A stretch of DNA of 5,024 nucleotides from Chloroflexota bacterium (GTDB lineage: Bacteria > Chloroflexota > Anaerolineae > Anaerolineales > UBA4823). The stretch spans positions 1 to 5,024 of the forward strand of contig JAJZSS010000194.1 of assembly GCA_021849525.1 (NCBI GenBank), read 5' to 3'. Position numbers and translations under genes: made by a program. Shown in pieces: positions 1-5,024 of the stretch (its first letter is position 1; each line of letters opens with the position of its first letter). The notes below the pieces were generated by a model that saw only the letters and a program-made list of their open reading frames with translations, searched no databases and had not been told where the DNA came from.

Positions 1-993
1 CATAAACCGGGTTCGTTCGGACTCAAACTGGACGTAAGCGATATGCAGCGGGCGCGCGCGGAAATGCTTCAGGAATTAATTCAGAAGGAAACCGAAGCAA
101 AACCTGTGCCACCCAGGTCGGTCATGTCATCACAGAGAATATTACAGATCATTATTGCTTTCACTTTAATCCTGGCAATTTTATCAACCTTAATCATCGA
201 TTCTCCAATTGCCATAATTCCGGGTTATCCGATTGAAACCGGGGCAGTTAGCGAGATAATCAATTCATTAAGCAATGCCGACCGGGTTTTGGTTGCCGTA
301 GATTACCAGCCATCCTTTTCTGGTGAAATGGATGCGGCAGGCTCAACCGTGTTGGACCACTTGATGCTTCGTGGAGTTTCGCTGGCTTTCGTCTCTTCGC
401 ATCCCAGCGGACCACTGCAGGCGGAACGCCTGGTCGCGTTGGTTAATCAGCGATATGGGCATACCTACGGCGATGCCCAGATTTCGAATCTGGGTTATAT
501 CTCCGGAGGACGCGCTGGGATATTAGCATTTGCCAATAACCCTCGTCTACTGACCCCTGTGACATTGGATACCGGGACAAATCCATGGGAGGGCGGCGCC
601 TTACAGGGAATCACCCAAGCTTCTGATTTTTCACTGGCAATAGTGATGACCGAAAGCCCGGATACCGCCCGACTGTGGATCGAACAATTTCAGCCGCAAC
701 TGGGTGCGAAACCCTTGATTATGGTATTGTCCACCCAGGCTGAGCCGATTGTCCGCCCATACTACGAAGGTTCACCCCAACAAGTCCAGGGTTTTGTCGG
801 TGGGACGGCTGGTGCAGCAGCTTATGAAAGCTTATTAGGTCGAGTCGGTCTGGCGCGTGGGCGCTGGGGCGCATATTCCCTGGGTGTACTGGCAACTTGT
901 TTATTGATCCTTGTGGGTGCAATTATCAATGCCTTCCCGGCGATAACTGGGCGTGTCAGGAAGTCGAACTCAGGAGGGGACGAGCAGCTATGA
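1..993 (+). CDS. Membrane-anchored protein of unknown function with an extracytoplasmic domain (5' partial)
   Basis: I do not recognise a named family. The frame is open from base 1 with no stop, so the true start probably lies upstream. The first internal ATG (43) has no convincing Shine-Dalgarno, and the 14 codons before it read as plausible protein. Numbering from that ATG, a charged N-terminus (1-29) is followed by a membrane segment at about 33-53, a globular domain at about 60-275, a second membrane segment at about 278-300, and a short basic C-terminus (GRVRKSN). The positive-inside rule places both ends in the cytoplasm and the central domain outside. The domain alternates strands and helices (RVLVAVDYQP, VSLAFVSSHP, PLIMVLSTQA), suggesting an alpha/beta fold. 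Its GEMDAAGSTVLDHLMLRG stretch looks structured, but no catalytic motif is evident. The stop overlaps the start of the next gene, so the two are probably translationally coupled. Coding confidence is high; function is unknown. Confidence 0.85.
   Translation, partial: HKPGSFGLKLDVSDMQRARAEMLQELIQKETEAKPVPPRSVMSSQRILQIIIAFTLILAILSTLIIDSPIAIIPGYPIETGAVSEIINSLSNADRVLVAVDYQPSFSGEMDAAGSTVLDHLMLRGVSLAFVSSHPSGPLQAERLVALVNQRYGHTYGDAQISNLGYISGGRAGILAFANNPRLLTPVTLDTGTNPWEGGALQGITQASDFSLAIVMTESPDTARLWIEQFQPQLGAKPLIMVLSTQAEPIVRPYYEGSPQQVQGFVGGTAGAAAYESLLGRVGLARGRWGAYSLGVLATCLLILVGAIINAFPAITGRVRKSNSGGDEQL
972..980 (+). promoter_or_regulatory. Ribosome binding site that sets the start of gene B
   Basis: AGGAGGGGA lies inside the last codons of gene A, nine bases before ATG 990. 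This strong Shine-Dalgarno decides the start. The same frame is open back to an ATG at 897, but that would add 31 residues of poor-looking sequence (several Cys, Trp and charged residues) overlapping gene A by almost 100 bases. Confidence 0.85.
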
Positions 994-1694
994 GTATCGC
1001 CTCAATGAATATGGCCGACCTGATTGGCGCCAGCCTCGCGTTTGTGCTGACTCTACTGACCCTGAGTTATCTTATCGGAGATAATCCTCTTTTCCGGTTT
1101 GCGATCCATCTATTCGTAGGCGTTGCCAGCGGTATCGCCGTCGTGATTGCTTTTTATAATATCCTCTGGCCTCAGCTGATCCAACCATTGATTTTCGGTA
1201 ATGAGCTGGAAAGATTCTTCCTGCTGATCCCCCTGATATTGAGCGGTTTGTTGTTGACTAAAATTTCACATCACCTGGGAGGTTGGGGCAGACTGGCTGT
1301 GGCATTTCTGGTTGGCGTTGGAGCAGCAACGGCAATCGGTGGAGCGATCAAAGGGACATTGTTTCCTCAAGCACTGGCGTCGATTAACTTGTTAGGTACA
1401 ACACCGGTAGGAAATAGTGGCTCCGCAAATTTGATCCATCTCGCAGAAGGCGCTTTTATTATTTTTGGCACCCTATCCGTCCTGGCGTATTTCCAGTTCG
1501 GTGTACGCAAGCCCGAGGAAGGGGCACCTCAACGCGGACCAGCATTAGAAGTAACCGCCTGGATTGGTCAGGCATTTATTGCTGTCGCTTTTGGAGCGCT
1601 GTTTGCTGGGGTATATCTCGCAGCTCTAAGCGCTCTGGTTGATCGCTTGGGGTTTGTGGTAGATTTCATTTTTGCTTTGATGTCCCAGGGATAG
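990..1694 (+). CDS. Polytopic membrane protein of unknown function, about six membrane segments
   Basis: The product is 234 residues and very hydrophobic. Likely membrane segments, by eye, are at about 9-30, 36-58, 74-92, 103-121, 147-170 and 188-213, with a possible further hydrophobic helix at 217-230. The longest polar stretches are 122-146, which is Gly/Ser/Asn-rich (TTPVGNSGSAN), and 171-187 (GVRKPEEGAPQRG). The latter is probably cytoplasmic. A pair of histidines follows the third segment (KISHHLGGWGR), but I see no transporter, protease or transferase signature, so I give it no function. The start overlaps the stop of gene A in an ATGA arrangement and has a strong Shine-Dalgarno. The stop lies six bases before gene C. 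That spacing suggests the protein works together with the anchored protein upstream and the ASKHA protein downstream, possibly as a membrane platform; that is inference. Confidence 0.88.
   Translation: MSIASMNMADLIGASLAFVLTLLTLSYLIGDNPLFRFAIHLFVGVASGIAVVIAFYNILWPQLIQPLIFGNELERFFLLIPLILSGLLLTKISHHLGGWGRLAVAFLVGVGAATAIGGAIKGTLFPQALASINLLGTTPVGNSGSANLIHLAEGAFIIFGTLSVLAYFQFGVRKPEEGAPQRGPALEVTAWIGQAFIAVAFGALFAGVYLAALSALVDRLGFVVDFIFALMSQG
1687..1691 (+). promoter_or_regulatory. Ribosome binding site of gene C
   Basis: AGGGA overlaps the end of gene B and lies nine bases before ATG 1701. It is a moderate Shine-Dalgarno. Because the upstream stop codon (1692-1694) directly follows it, a ribosome finishing gene B would sit on this site, so reinitiation or coupling is likely. 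Confidence 0.6.
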
Positions 1695-1700
1695 ACAGTT

Positions 1701-3455
1701 ATGGCGACTTCATTGATCGATGCAGATTCTCTACTGGTCATAGACATTGGAACCACTACAACCCGGGCGATATTGTTCGATGTCGTCGATGGTCGCTACC
1801 GGTTTTTGGCGGTAGGCACCGGACCCACAACTGACGTCGCGCCTTTTCGTGATGTGCGTGAAGGTGTACGCCAGGCGGTCGACCAGCTCCAGCTCATCAC
1901 CAGCCGGGTTTTGGTCGGTGGGGATGAGAATTTAATCATCCCGAGTACTCCTGATGGCTCAGGAGTTGATTCCTGTGCGGTGGTTATGTCGACGGGAGCG
2001 CCATTCAAAATGGTTGTCGTCGGACTGCTGGAAGATGTTTCACTGGAGAGCGCTCGCCGGCTGGCAGCAACCACGTATACAGGGATCGTAGATACGATCA
2101 GCTTGAACGACCGGCGGAAGACGGAAGCCCGGATTGATTTAATCCTCCGCCTGCGTCCAGATATGATACTGGTCGCCGGCGGTACCGAAAATGGCGCCAG
2201 CCAATCCATATTGAGGTTGATCGAGCCTGTTGGTTTGGCCTGTTTCTTGATGCCAGAAAAACATCGCCCCGAAGTACTCTATATCGGTAACGAAGCGTTG
2301 CGCAATGAAGTCCAGAGCTCTCTGAAGAATATCGTTAACCTGCACTTTGCACCCAACGTCCGCCCTGACCTTGAAGTTGAGCGACTTGGCTCTGCCCAGA
2401 CTGAGCTAGGAAATATTTACCGGCGAATCAGAGCGAGGCAGATCAATGGCGTCGAAGAGTTAGATAAATGGACGGGCGGCAAGTTGATGCCATCGGCCAC
2501 AGCCTTTGGACGAATTGTGCATTTTCTAAGCCGGTCATATGCATCATCGAAGGGTGTTCTGGGGGTGGATGTTGGTTCGAGCGCTACGACAATCGCAGCA
2601 GCAAATGAGGATGATCTGCACCTGGGTGTATATCCCCAATATGGTTTAGGGCAGGGGATGGCAAATATTCAAAAATACATTCCGCTCAGCCAGATCACCC
2701 GCTGGTTGACGGCTGATACGTCAGATAGTTATGTGCAGGCGTATATTCAGAACAAAGCCTTGTTTCCTCTTTCAGTACCTGCCAGCGCTGAAGATATGAT
2801 GATTGAGCAAGCCCTGGTTCGCCAGTTACTACAAGCGGCTTTGAAGCGCTCAAAGGTAGGATTCCCCAAAGGCTTACAAAGTCACTCGGATAATTTACTG
2901 CCCTGGTTTAAAATCATTGTTGCCTCAGGTGCTGCTCTGACCAAAGCCCCAACTTTAGGCCAATCCTTATTGATGCTACTTGACGGACTTCAGCCTGTCG
3001 GCACTGCGACCTTGGGATTAGACACCAATCATCTGGCCACCGCGCTGGGTGCCGCGGCAGGCATCAATCCGATATTAACCGTCCAGGTCCTGGATTCAGG
3101 TACTTTCCAATATCTGGGATCTATCATTTCACCGGTAGGGAATTCACCACTGGGAACCTCGATATTAAGGGTTAAGTTACAGCGCGAAGGTGGAGATGAC
3201 TCCACCATCGAGGTCCGGCAGGGCTCACTCGAAGTGTTGCCTTTAGCCAGCGGGAAAACCGCAACCTTACATTTGCAACCTCTGCATCGTTATGATGTGG
3301 GCATGGGAGGCGCCGGAAGGGGCGGAAGGCTTACGGTGCATGGTGGTTCGCTAGGGGTAATTATTGATGCACGCGGGCGACCTTTACAGCTCCCCAGCGA
3401 TGTGGGTAGACGCAGAGAATTATATCGAAAATGGCTATGGACGCTCGGCGGTTGA
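1701..3455 (+). CDS. Glutamate mutase MutL-family protein (ASKHA ATPase fold) with C-terminal extension
   Basis: The product is 584 residues and is unrelated to mismatch-repair MutL. It carries the landmarks of an actin/Hsp70-like (ASKHA) fold: a phosphate-1 motif LVIDIGTTTTRAILFDV (12-28), a phosphate-2 motif LGVDVGSSATTIAAA (287-301), and an adenosine-type motif IIVASGAALTKAP (405-417). The stretches between them fit the MutL family as I recall it: STGAPFKMVVVGL (97-109), PDMILVAGGTENGA (153-166), VLYIGNEALRNEV (192-204) and APNVRPDL (217-224). In clostridia MutL is encoded with the glutamate mutase subunits and is thought to act as a chaperone or reactivase, though its role is not well established. 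No mutase gene lies here. As I recall, clostridial MutL is roughly 460 residues, so about 120 extra residues (460-584) follow the ATPase core. They end in a Gly-rich turn (GMGGAGRGGR) and a conserved-looking tail (IIDARGRPLQLP, RRELYRKWLWTLGG). Family call is firm; partner and reaction are unknown. Confidence 0.87.
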   Translation: MATSLIDADSLLVIDIGTTTTRAILFDVVDGRYRFLAVGTGPTTDVAPFRDVREGVRQAVDQLQLITSRVLVGGDENLIIPSTPDGSGVDSCAVVMSTGAPFKMVVVGLLEDVSLESARRLAATTYTGIVDTISLNDRRKTEARIDLILRLRPDMILVAGGTENGASQSILRLIEPVGLACFLMPEKHRPEVLYIGNEALRNEVQSSLKNIVNLHFAPNVRPDLEVERLGSAQTELGNIYRRIRARQINGVEELDKWTGGKLMPSATAFGRIVHFLSRSYASSKGVLGVDVGSSATTIAAANEDDLHLGVYPQYGLGQGMANIQKYIPLSQITRWLTADTSDSYVQAYIQNKALFPLSVPASAEDMMIEQALVRQLLQAALKRSKVGFPKGLQSHSDNLLPWFKIIVASGAALTKAPTLGQSLLMLLDGLQPVGTATLGLDTNHLATALGAAAGINPILTVQVLDSGTFQYLGSIISPVGNSPLGTSILRVKLQREGGDDSTIEVRQGSLEVLPLASGKTATLHLQPLHRYDVGMGGAGRGGRLTVHGGSLGVIIDARGRPLQLPSDVGRRRELYRKWLWTLGG

Positions 3456-3476
3456 CCGGGCACTGATCTTGCACAT

Positions 3477-3488
3477 CCTTTGTTAAGG
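3477..3488 (+). promoter_or_regulatory. Possible small hairpin over the gene D ribosome binding site
   Basis: CCTT (3477-3480) can pair with AAGG (3485-3488) across a TGTT loop, covering most of the AAGGGA Shine-Dalgarno (3485-3490). The stem is only four pairs, plus one possible G-U, so it may not be stable. It sits in the 45-base gap after gene C, the longest gap in the window, which otherwise holds no recognisable promoter or terminator. Confidence 0.25.
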
Positions 3489-3490
3489 GA
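3485..3490 (+). promoter_or_regulatory. Ribosome binding site that sets the start of gene D
   Basis: AAGGGA lies ten bases before ATG 3501. It favours that ATG over the in-frame TTG at 3480, which lies upstream of this site and has no Shine-Dalgarno of its own at suitable spacing. Confidence 0.7.
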
Positions 3491-3500
3491 AAATATACGC

Positions 3501-4568
3501 ATGCCGGCACCAATCTTGGCACCCATTACTCATATCTTACCCCTCACGACGATCCAGCGTCAGCGCGTCTTGCCTGTGCCAGGGAAAATAATCGTCCGCA
3601 AAGGTCAGAAAGTCAGTGCGAGCGATACACTGGCAGAAGCTGATCTAAATCCTGAACACATGCTGCTCGATCTTGGCCGTGGATTGGGTATCTCAGATGA
3701 CGCCGTTGATGAGGTTGTGCAATGCCGGGTTGGAGATCTCCTTGCAGAAGGTGATATTATCGCTGGCCCGGTTGGCCTGGCTCGTAGAGTGGTGCGGGCG
3801 CCCAAACGCGGCCGTGTGATGTTGATTGGCAGCGGCCAGGCGCTCCTGGCATTACAAACGACACCCTACGAATTGAAAGCCGGTTTATCAGGGCAGGTTG
3901 TCGAGTTAATCTCAGACCGAGGTGCGATTGTCGAGACCGTCGGTGCATTAATCCAGGGTGTATGGGGGAATGGCTTAATCGACTTTGGGTTGATGCTTGT
4001 TTTAGCCAAGAATCCAGATCAAATCTTGACATCCGCCCAGCTCGATGTGAGCATGCGCGGCGCGGTAGTTCTGGGAGGCTACCTGGGAGATGCTGAGACA
4101 ATCCAGACAGCCGGCGATTTACCCTTACGGGGATTGATCCTGGGAAGTATGGATCCCGGACTGATTCCACTGGCCCAAAAAGCTCCATTTCCAGTGATTG
4201 TCATCGATGGCTTCGGTCACCGCCGTATGACCCCGGCAGCATTCAGATTGCTTTCAACGAATGAACGCCGCGAAGTATCGCTCAATGCGGAGCCATGGGA
4301 TCGTTATACCGGTGCACGTCCAGAAGTGATCATCCCTCTTCCGGCTACAGGTGATCCTCCAACCCCGCGCACAGCGCTCATTTTCAGAGTAGACCAGACA
4401 GTCCGGGTTAATAAAGCGCCATACGTCGGGATGATCGGAAAGATCAACCGCCTCGAGCCTGGGCTGAAGGTATTTCCCAGTGGATTAAGAACCAGAGCAG
4501 CCGAAGTTAGCCTGGAAAATGGTGAAAATGTGCTGTTACCCTACGCAAATCTTGAAGTGATCGATTAA
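3501..4568 (+). CDS. Soluble beta-rich protein of unknown function with lipoyl/RnfC-like and KOW-like stretches
   Basis: The product is 355 residues with no signal peptide or membrane segment, so it is probably cytoplasmic. Three stretches look like small beta barrels. Residues 23-49 (VLPVPGKIIVRKGQKVSASD) have the 'G-x-hydrophobic-x-V-x-x-G-x-x-V' pattern of biotinyl/lipoyl or RnfC-type half barrels, but no lysine sits in a recognisable lipoylation site. Residues 98-119 (VRAPKRGRVMLIGSGQALLA) and 128-158 (GLSGQVVELISDRGAIVETV) repeat the theme. The middle part (187-240) alternates strands and glycines (AVVLGGYLGD, GLILGSMDPG, FPVIVIDGFGHRRM), suggesting an alpha/beta domain. The C-terminus (305-355: APYVGMIGKINRLEPG, then GENVLLPYANLEVID) resembles a KOW/SH3-like barrel. 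It follows the MutL-like gene by 45 bases and could be its adaptor or regulator, which is inference. These domain likenesses come from pattern reading only. Confidence 0.85.
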   Translation: MPAPILAPITHILPLTTIQRQRVLPVPGKIIVRKGQKVSASDTLAEADLNPEHMLLDLGRGLGISDDAVDEVVQCRVGDLLAEGDIIAGPVGLARRVVRAPKRGRVMLIGSGQALLALQTTPYELKAGLSGQVVELISDRGAIVETVGALIQGVWGNGLIDFGLMLVLAKNPDQILTSAQLDVSMRGAVVLGGYLGDAETIQTAGDLPLRGLILGSMDPGLIPLAQKAPFPVIVIDGFGHRRMTPAAFRLLSTNERREVSLNAEPWDRYTGARPEVIIPLPATGDPPTPRTALIFRVDQTVRVNKAPYVGMIGKINRLEPGLKVFPSGLRTRAAEVSLENGENVLLPYANLEVID

Positions 4569-4586
4569 TCCTTTCCCCATGAAGGA
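4569..4586 (+). promoter_or_regulatory. Possible hairpin over the gene E ribosome binding site
   Basis: TCCTT (4569-4573), immediately after the gene D stop codon, is complementary to AAGGA (4582-4586) in the gene E Shine-Dalgarno, with an eight-base loop. A ribosome terminating on gene D would cover the left arm and free the site, which would couple the two genes. The stem is short and the effect is inferred. Confidence 0.35.
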
Positions 4587-4590
4587 GGAG
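4582..4590 (+). promoter_or_regulatory. Strong ribosome binding site of gene E
   Basis: AAGGAGGAG is a near-perfect Shine-Dalgarno. Its AAGGAGG core ends six bases before ATG 4595. It is the strongest site in the window and the best evidence that the open frame running off the right edge is a real gene. Confidence 0.85.
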
Positions 4591-4594
4591 AAAA

Positions 4595-5024
4595 ATGTCT
4601 TTTGATAATTTGGAACCGAACAATGATTATGAGCCTCAAGATAGTCCACCCAGAGAGGAGTCGGGTAACCGCACATTCCTGGTCGCAGCTGGTATTTTGG
4701 GCGGGATAACCGTTCTGGCGCTGCTCTTCATCGCGTTATATGCGCTTGTTCTTCTGCCTCGCCAGCAGGCGACACGAGAACAACAGCTGCTGGATCTTAA
4801 CGCCCAGAATACGCAGGTTGCCCTGGCAATCACCCAGACCTCCGCCGCGCTCGCTGCTCCGACCCTTACGCCAACGCAGCAACTGGTTAACACAGCCACA
4901 GCCACGCCGACCTCGGTGGTGGTTGTTGCTACCAGCACTCCGGCAGGACCGGATCCCCGGACTGCGACTGTTGCCGCGTTATTGACCCAGGCAGCTCAGA
5001 CAACTCAGACGGTTGTACCGACTG
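4595..5024 (+). CDS. Single-pass membrane protein with Thr/Pro/Gln/Ala-rich tail (3' partial)
   Basis: The frame is open from ATG 4595 to the window edge (143 codons plus one base). The start is supported by a strong Shine-Dalgarno 26 bases or less after the gene D stop. Residues 1-26 are acidic and polar (NLEPNNDYEPQDSPPREE). Residues 27-54 form one clear membrane helix (TFLVAAGILGG, then VLALLFIALYALVLL), followed by a short charged, Gln-rich helix (RQQATREQQLLDLNAQN, 56-72). The rest is low complexity, rich in Thr, Ala, Gln and Pro (LTPTQQ, TATATPTSVVVV, TSTPAGP). A loose repeat is visible: VALAITQTSAALAAPT (75-90) and VAALLTQAAQTTQTVVPT (126-143). Such tails act as extended, sometimes glycosylated, surface linkers in many bacteria. 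I therefore expect the C-terminus to be outside the cell, although the acidic N-terminus gives no strong positive-inside cue. Any C-terminal domain lies beyond the window. Function is unknown. Confidence 0.82.
   Translation, partial: MSFDNLEPNNDYEPQDSPPREESGNRTFLVAAGILGGITVLALLFIALYALVLLPRQQATREQQLLDLNAQNTQVALAITQTSAALAAPTLTPTQQLVNTATATPTSVVVVATSTPAGPDPRTATVAALLTQAAQTTQTVVPT

Noticed and set aside
897..989. 31-residue N-terminal extension of gene B from ATG 897
   Set aside because: It overlaps the coding end of gene A by almost 100 bases, reads as unlikely protein, and has no Shine-Dalgarno. ATG 990 has a strong one at ideal spacing.
1796..2209. 137-codon minus-strand open frame inside gene C
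   Set aside because: It is antisense to the most conserved part of the MutL-like protein, with Ser/Thr/Arg-biased composition and no start signal.
1731..2604. Two DxGT/S-type motifs in gene C read as a duplicated nucleotide-binding domain
   Set aside because: They fit the normal phosphate-1 and phosphate-2 motifs of one ASKHA fold, in the expected order and followed by an adenosine-type motif, so no duplication is needed.
1701..3455. Assignment of gene C as DNA mismatch-repair MutL or as a true glutamate mutase subunit
   Set aside because: It has none of the GHKL ATPase motifs of mismatch-repair MutL and no cobalamin-binding DxHxxG motif. It belongs to the ASKHA-fold accessory family that shares the name only.
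3480..3500. TTG start seven codons upstream for gene D
   Set aside because: The Shine-Dalgarno AAGGGA lies downstream of this TTG and at proper distance from ATG 3501.
3456..3500. Intrinsic terminator or internal promoter in the gene C-gene D gap
   Set aside because: There is no GC-rich stem followed by a T-run and no convincing -35/-10 pair. Only a weak four-pair hairpin at the ribosome binding site is seen.
3757..4188. 143-codon open frame on the minus strand inside gene D
   Set aside because: It lies wholly within a well-supported gene, has an Arg/Ser/Pro-rich composition typical of antisense shadows, and has no ribosome binding site or recognisable domain.
1701..4568. Type IV pilus PilM-PilN-PilO-type operon
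   Set aside because: An ASKHA protein beside membrane proteins recalls it, but gene C matches MutL-family stretches rather than PilM. Gene D has no membrane anchor, and no pilin or secretin signature is present.
4636..4985. Open frames on both strands (minus 4636-4938, plus 4740-4985) over the gene E start
   Set aside because: Both are shadows of gene E, whose frame has the strong Shine-Dalgarno and a clean membrane helix. The alternative plus frame is an Arg/Pro-rich out-of-frame product, and the minus frame is Val/Ala/Cys-rich antisense.

Overview
The window looks like chromosomal DNA of a Chloroflexota bacterium, most likely Anaerolineae. This rests on three things: the mid-range GC content (about half, by eye), a MutL-like ASKHA gene next to membrane proteins of unknown function, and a single-pass protein ending in a Thr/Pro/Gln/Ala-rich tail of a kind common in that class. 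It is an inference from gene content; no rRNA or marker gene is present.

The layout is very compact: five genes, all on the plus strand, with gaps of -4, 6, 45 and 26 bases. Gene A (1-993, 5' end outside the window) is a membrane-anchored protein with a large domain between two membrane segments. Gene B (990-1694) overlaps it by ATGA and encodes a protein with about six membrane segments. Gene C (1701-3455) encodes an ASKHA-fold ATPase-like protein of the glutamate mutase MutL family with a C-terminal extension. Gene D (3501-4568) encodes a soluble beta-rich protein with lipoyl/RnfC-like and KOW-like stretches. Gene E (4595 to the window end, 3' end outside) encodes a bitopic membrane protein with a low-complexity tail. 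Every internal start has a Shine-Dalgarno sequence, and no promoter or intrinsic terminator is seen between genes, so the block reads as one operon.

Only gene C belongs to a family I can name. Clostridial MutL lies beside the glutamate mutase subunits MutS and MutE, but no cobalamin-dependent mutase gene is visible here. The neighbours are membrane or envelope proteins instead. The working idea, which is inference, is that the ASKHA protein acts with genes A, B, D and E as a membrane-associated module. There are no RNA genes, mobile elements, CRISPR arrays or insertion sequences, and no gene-free stretch longer than 45 bases.
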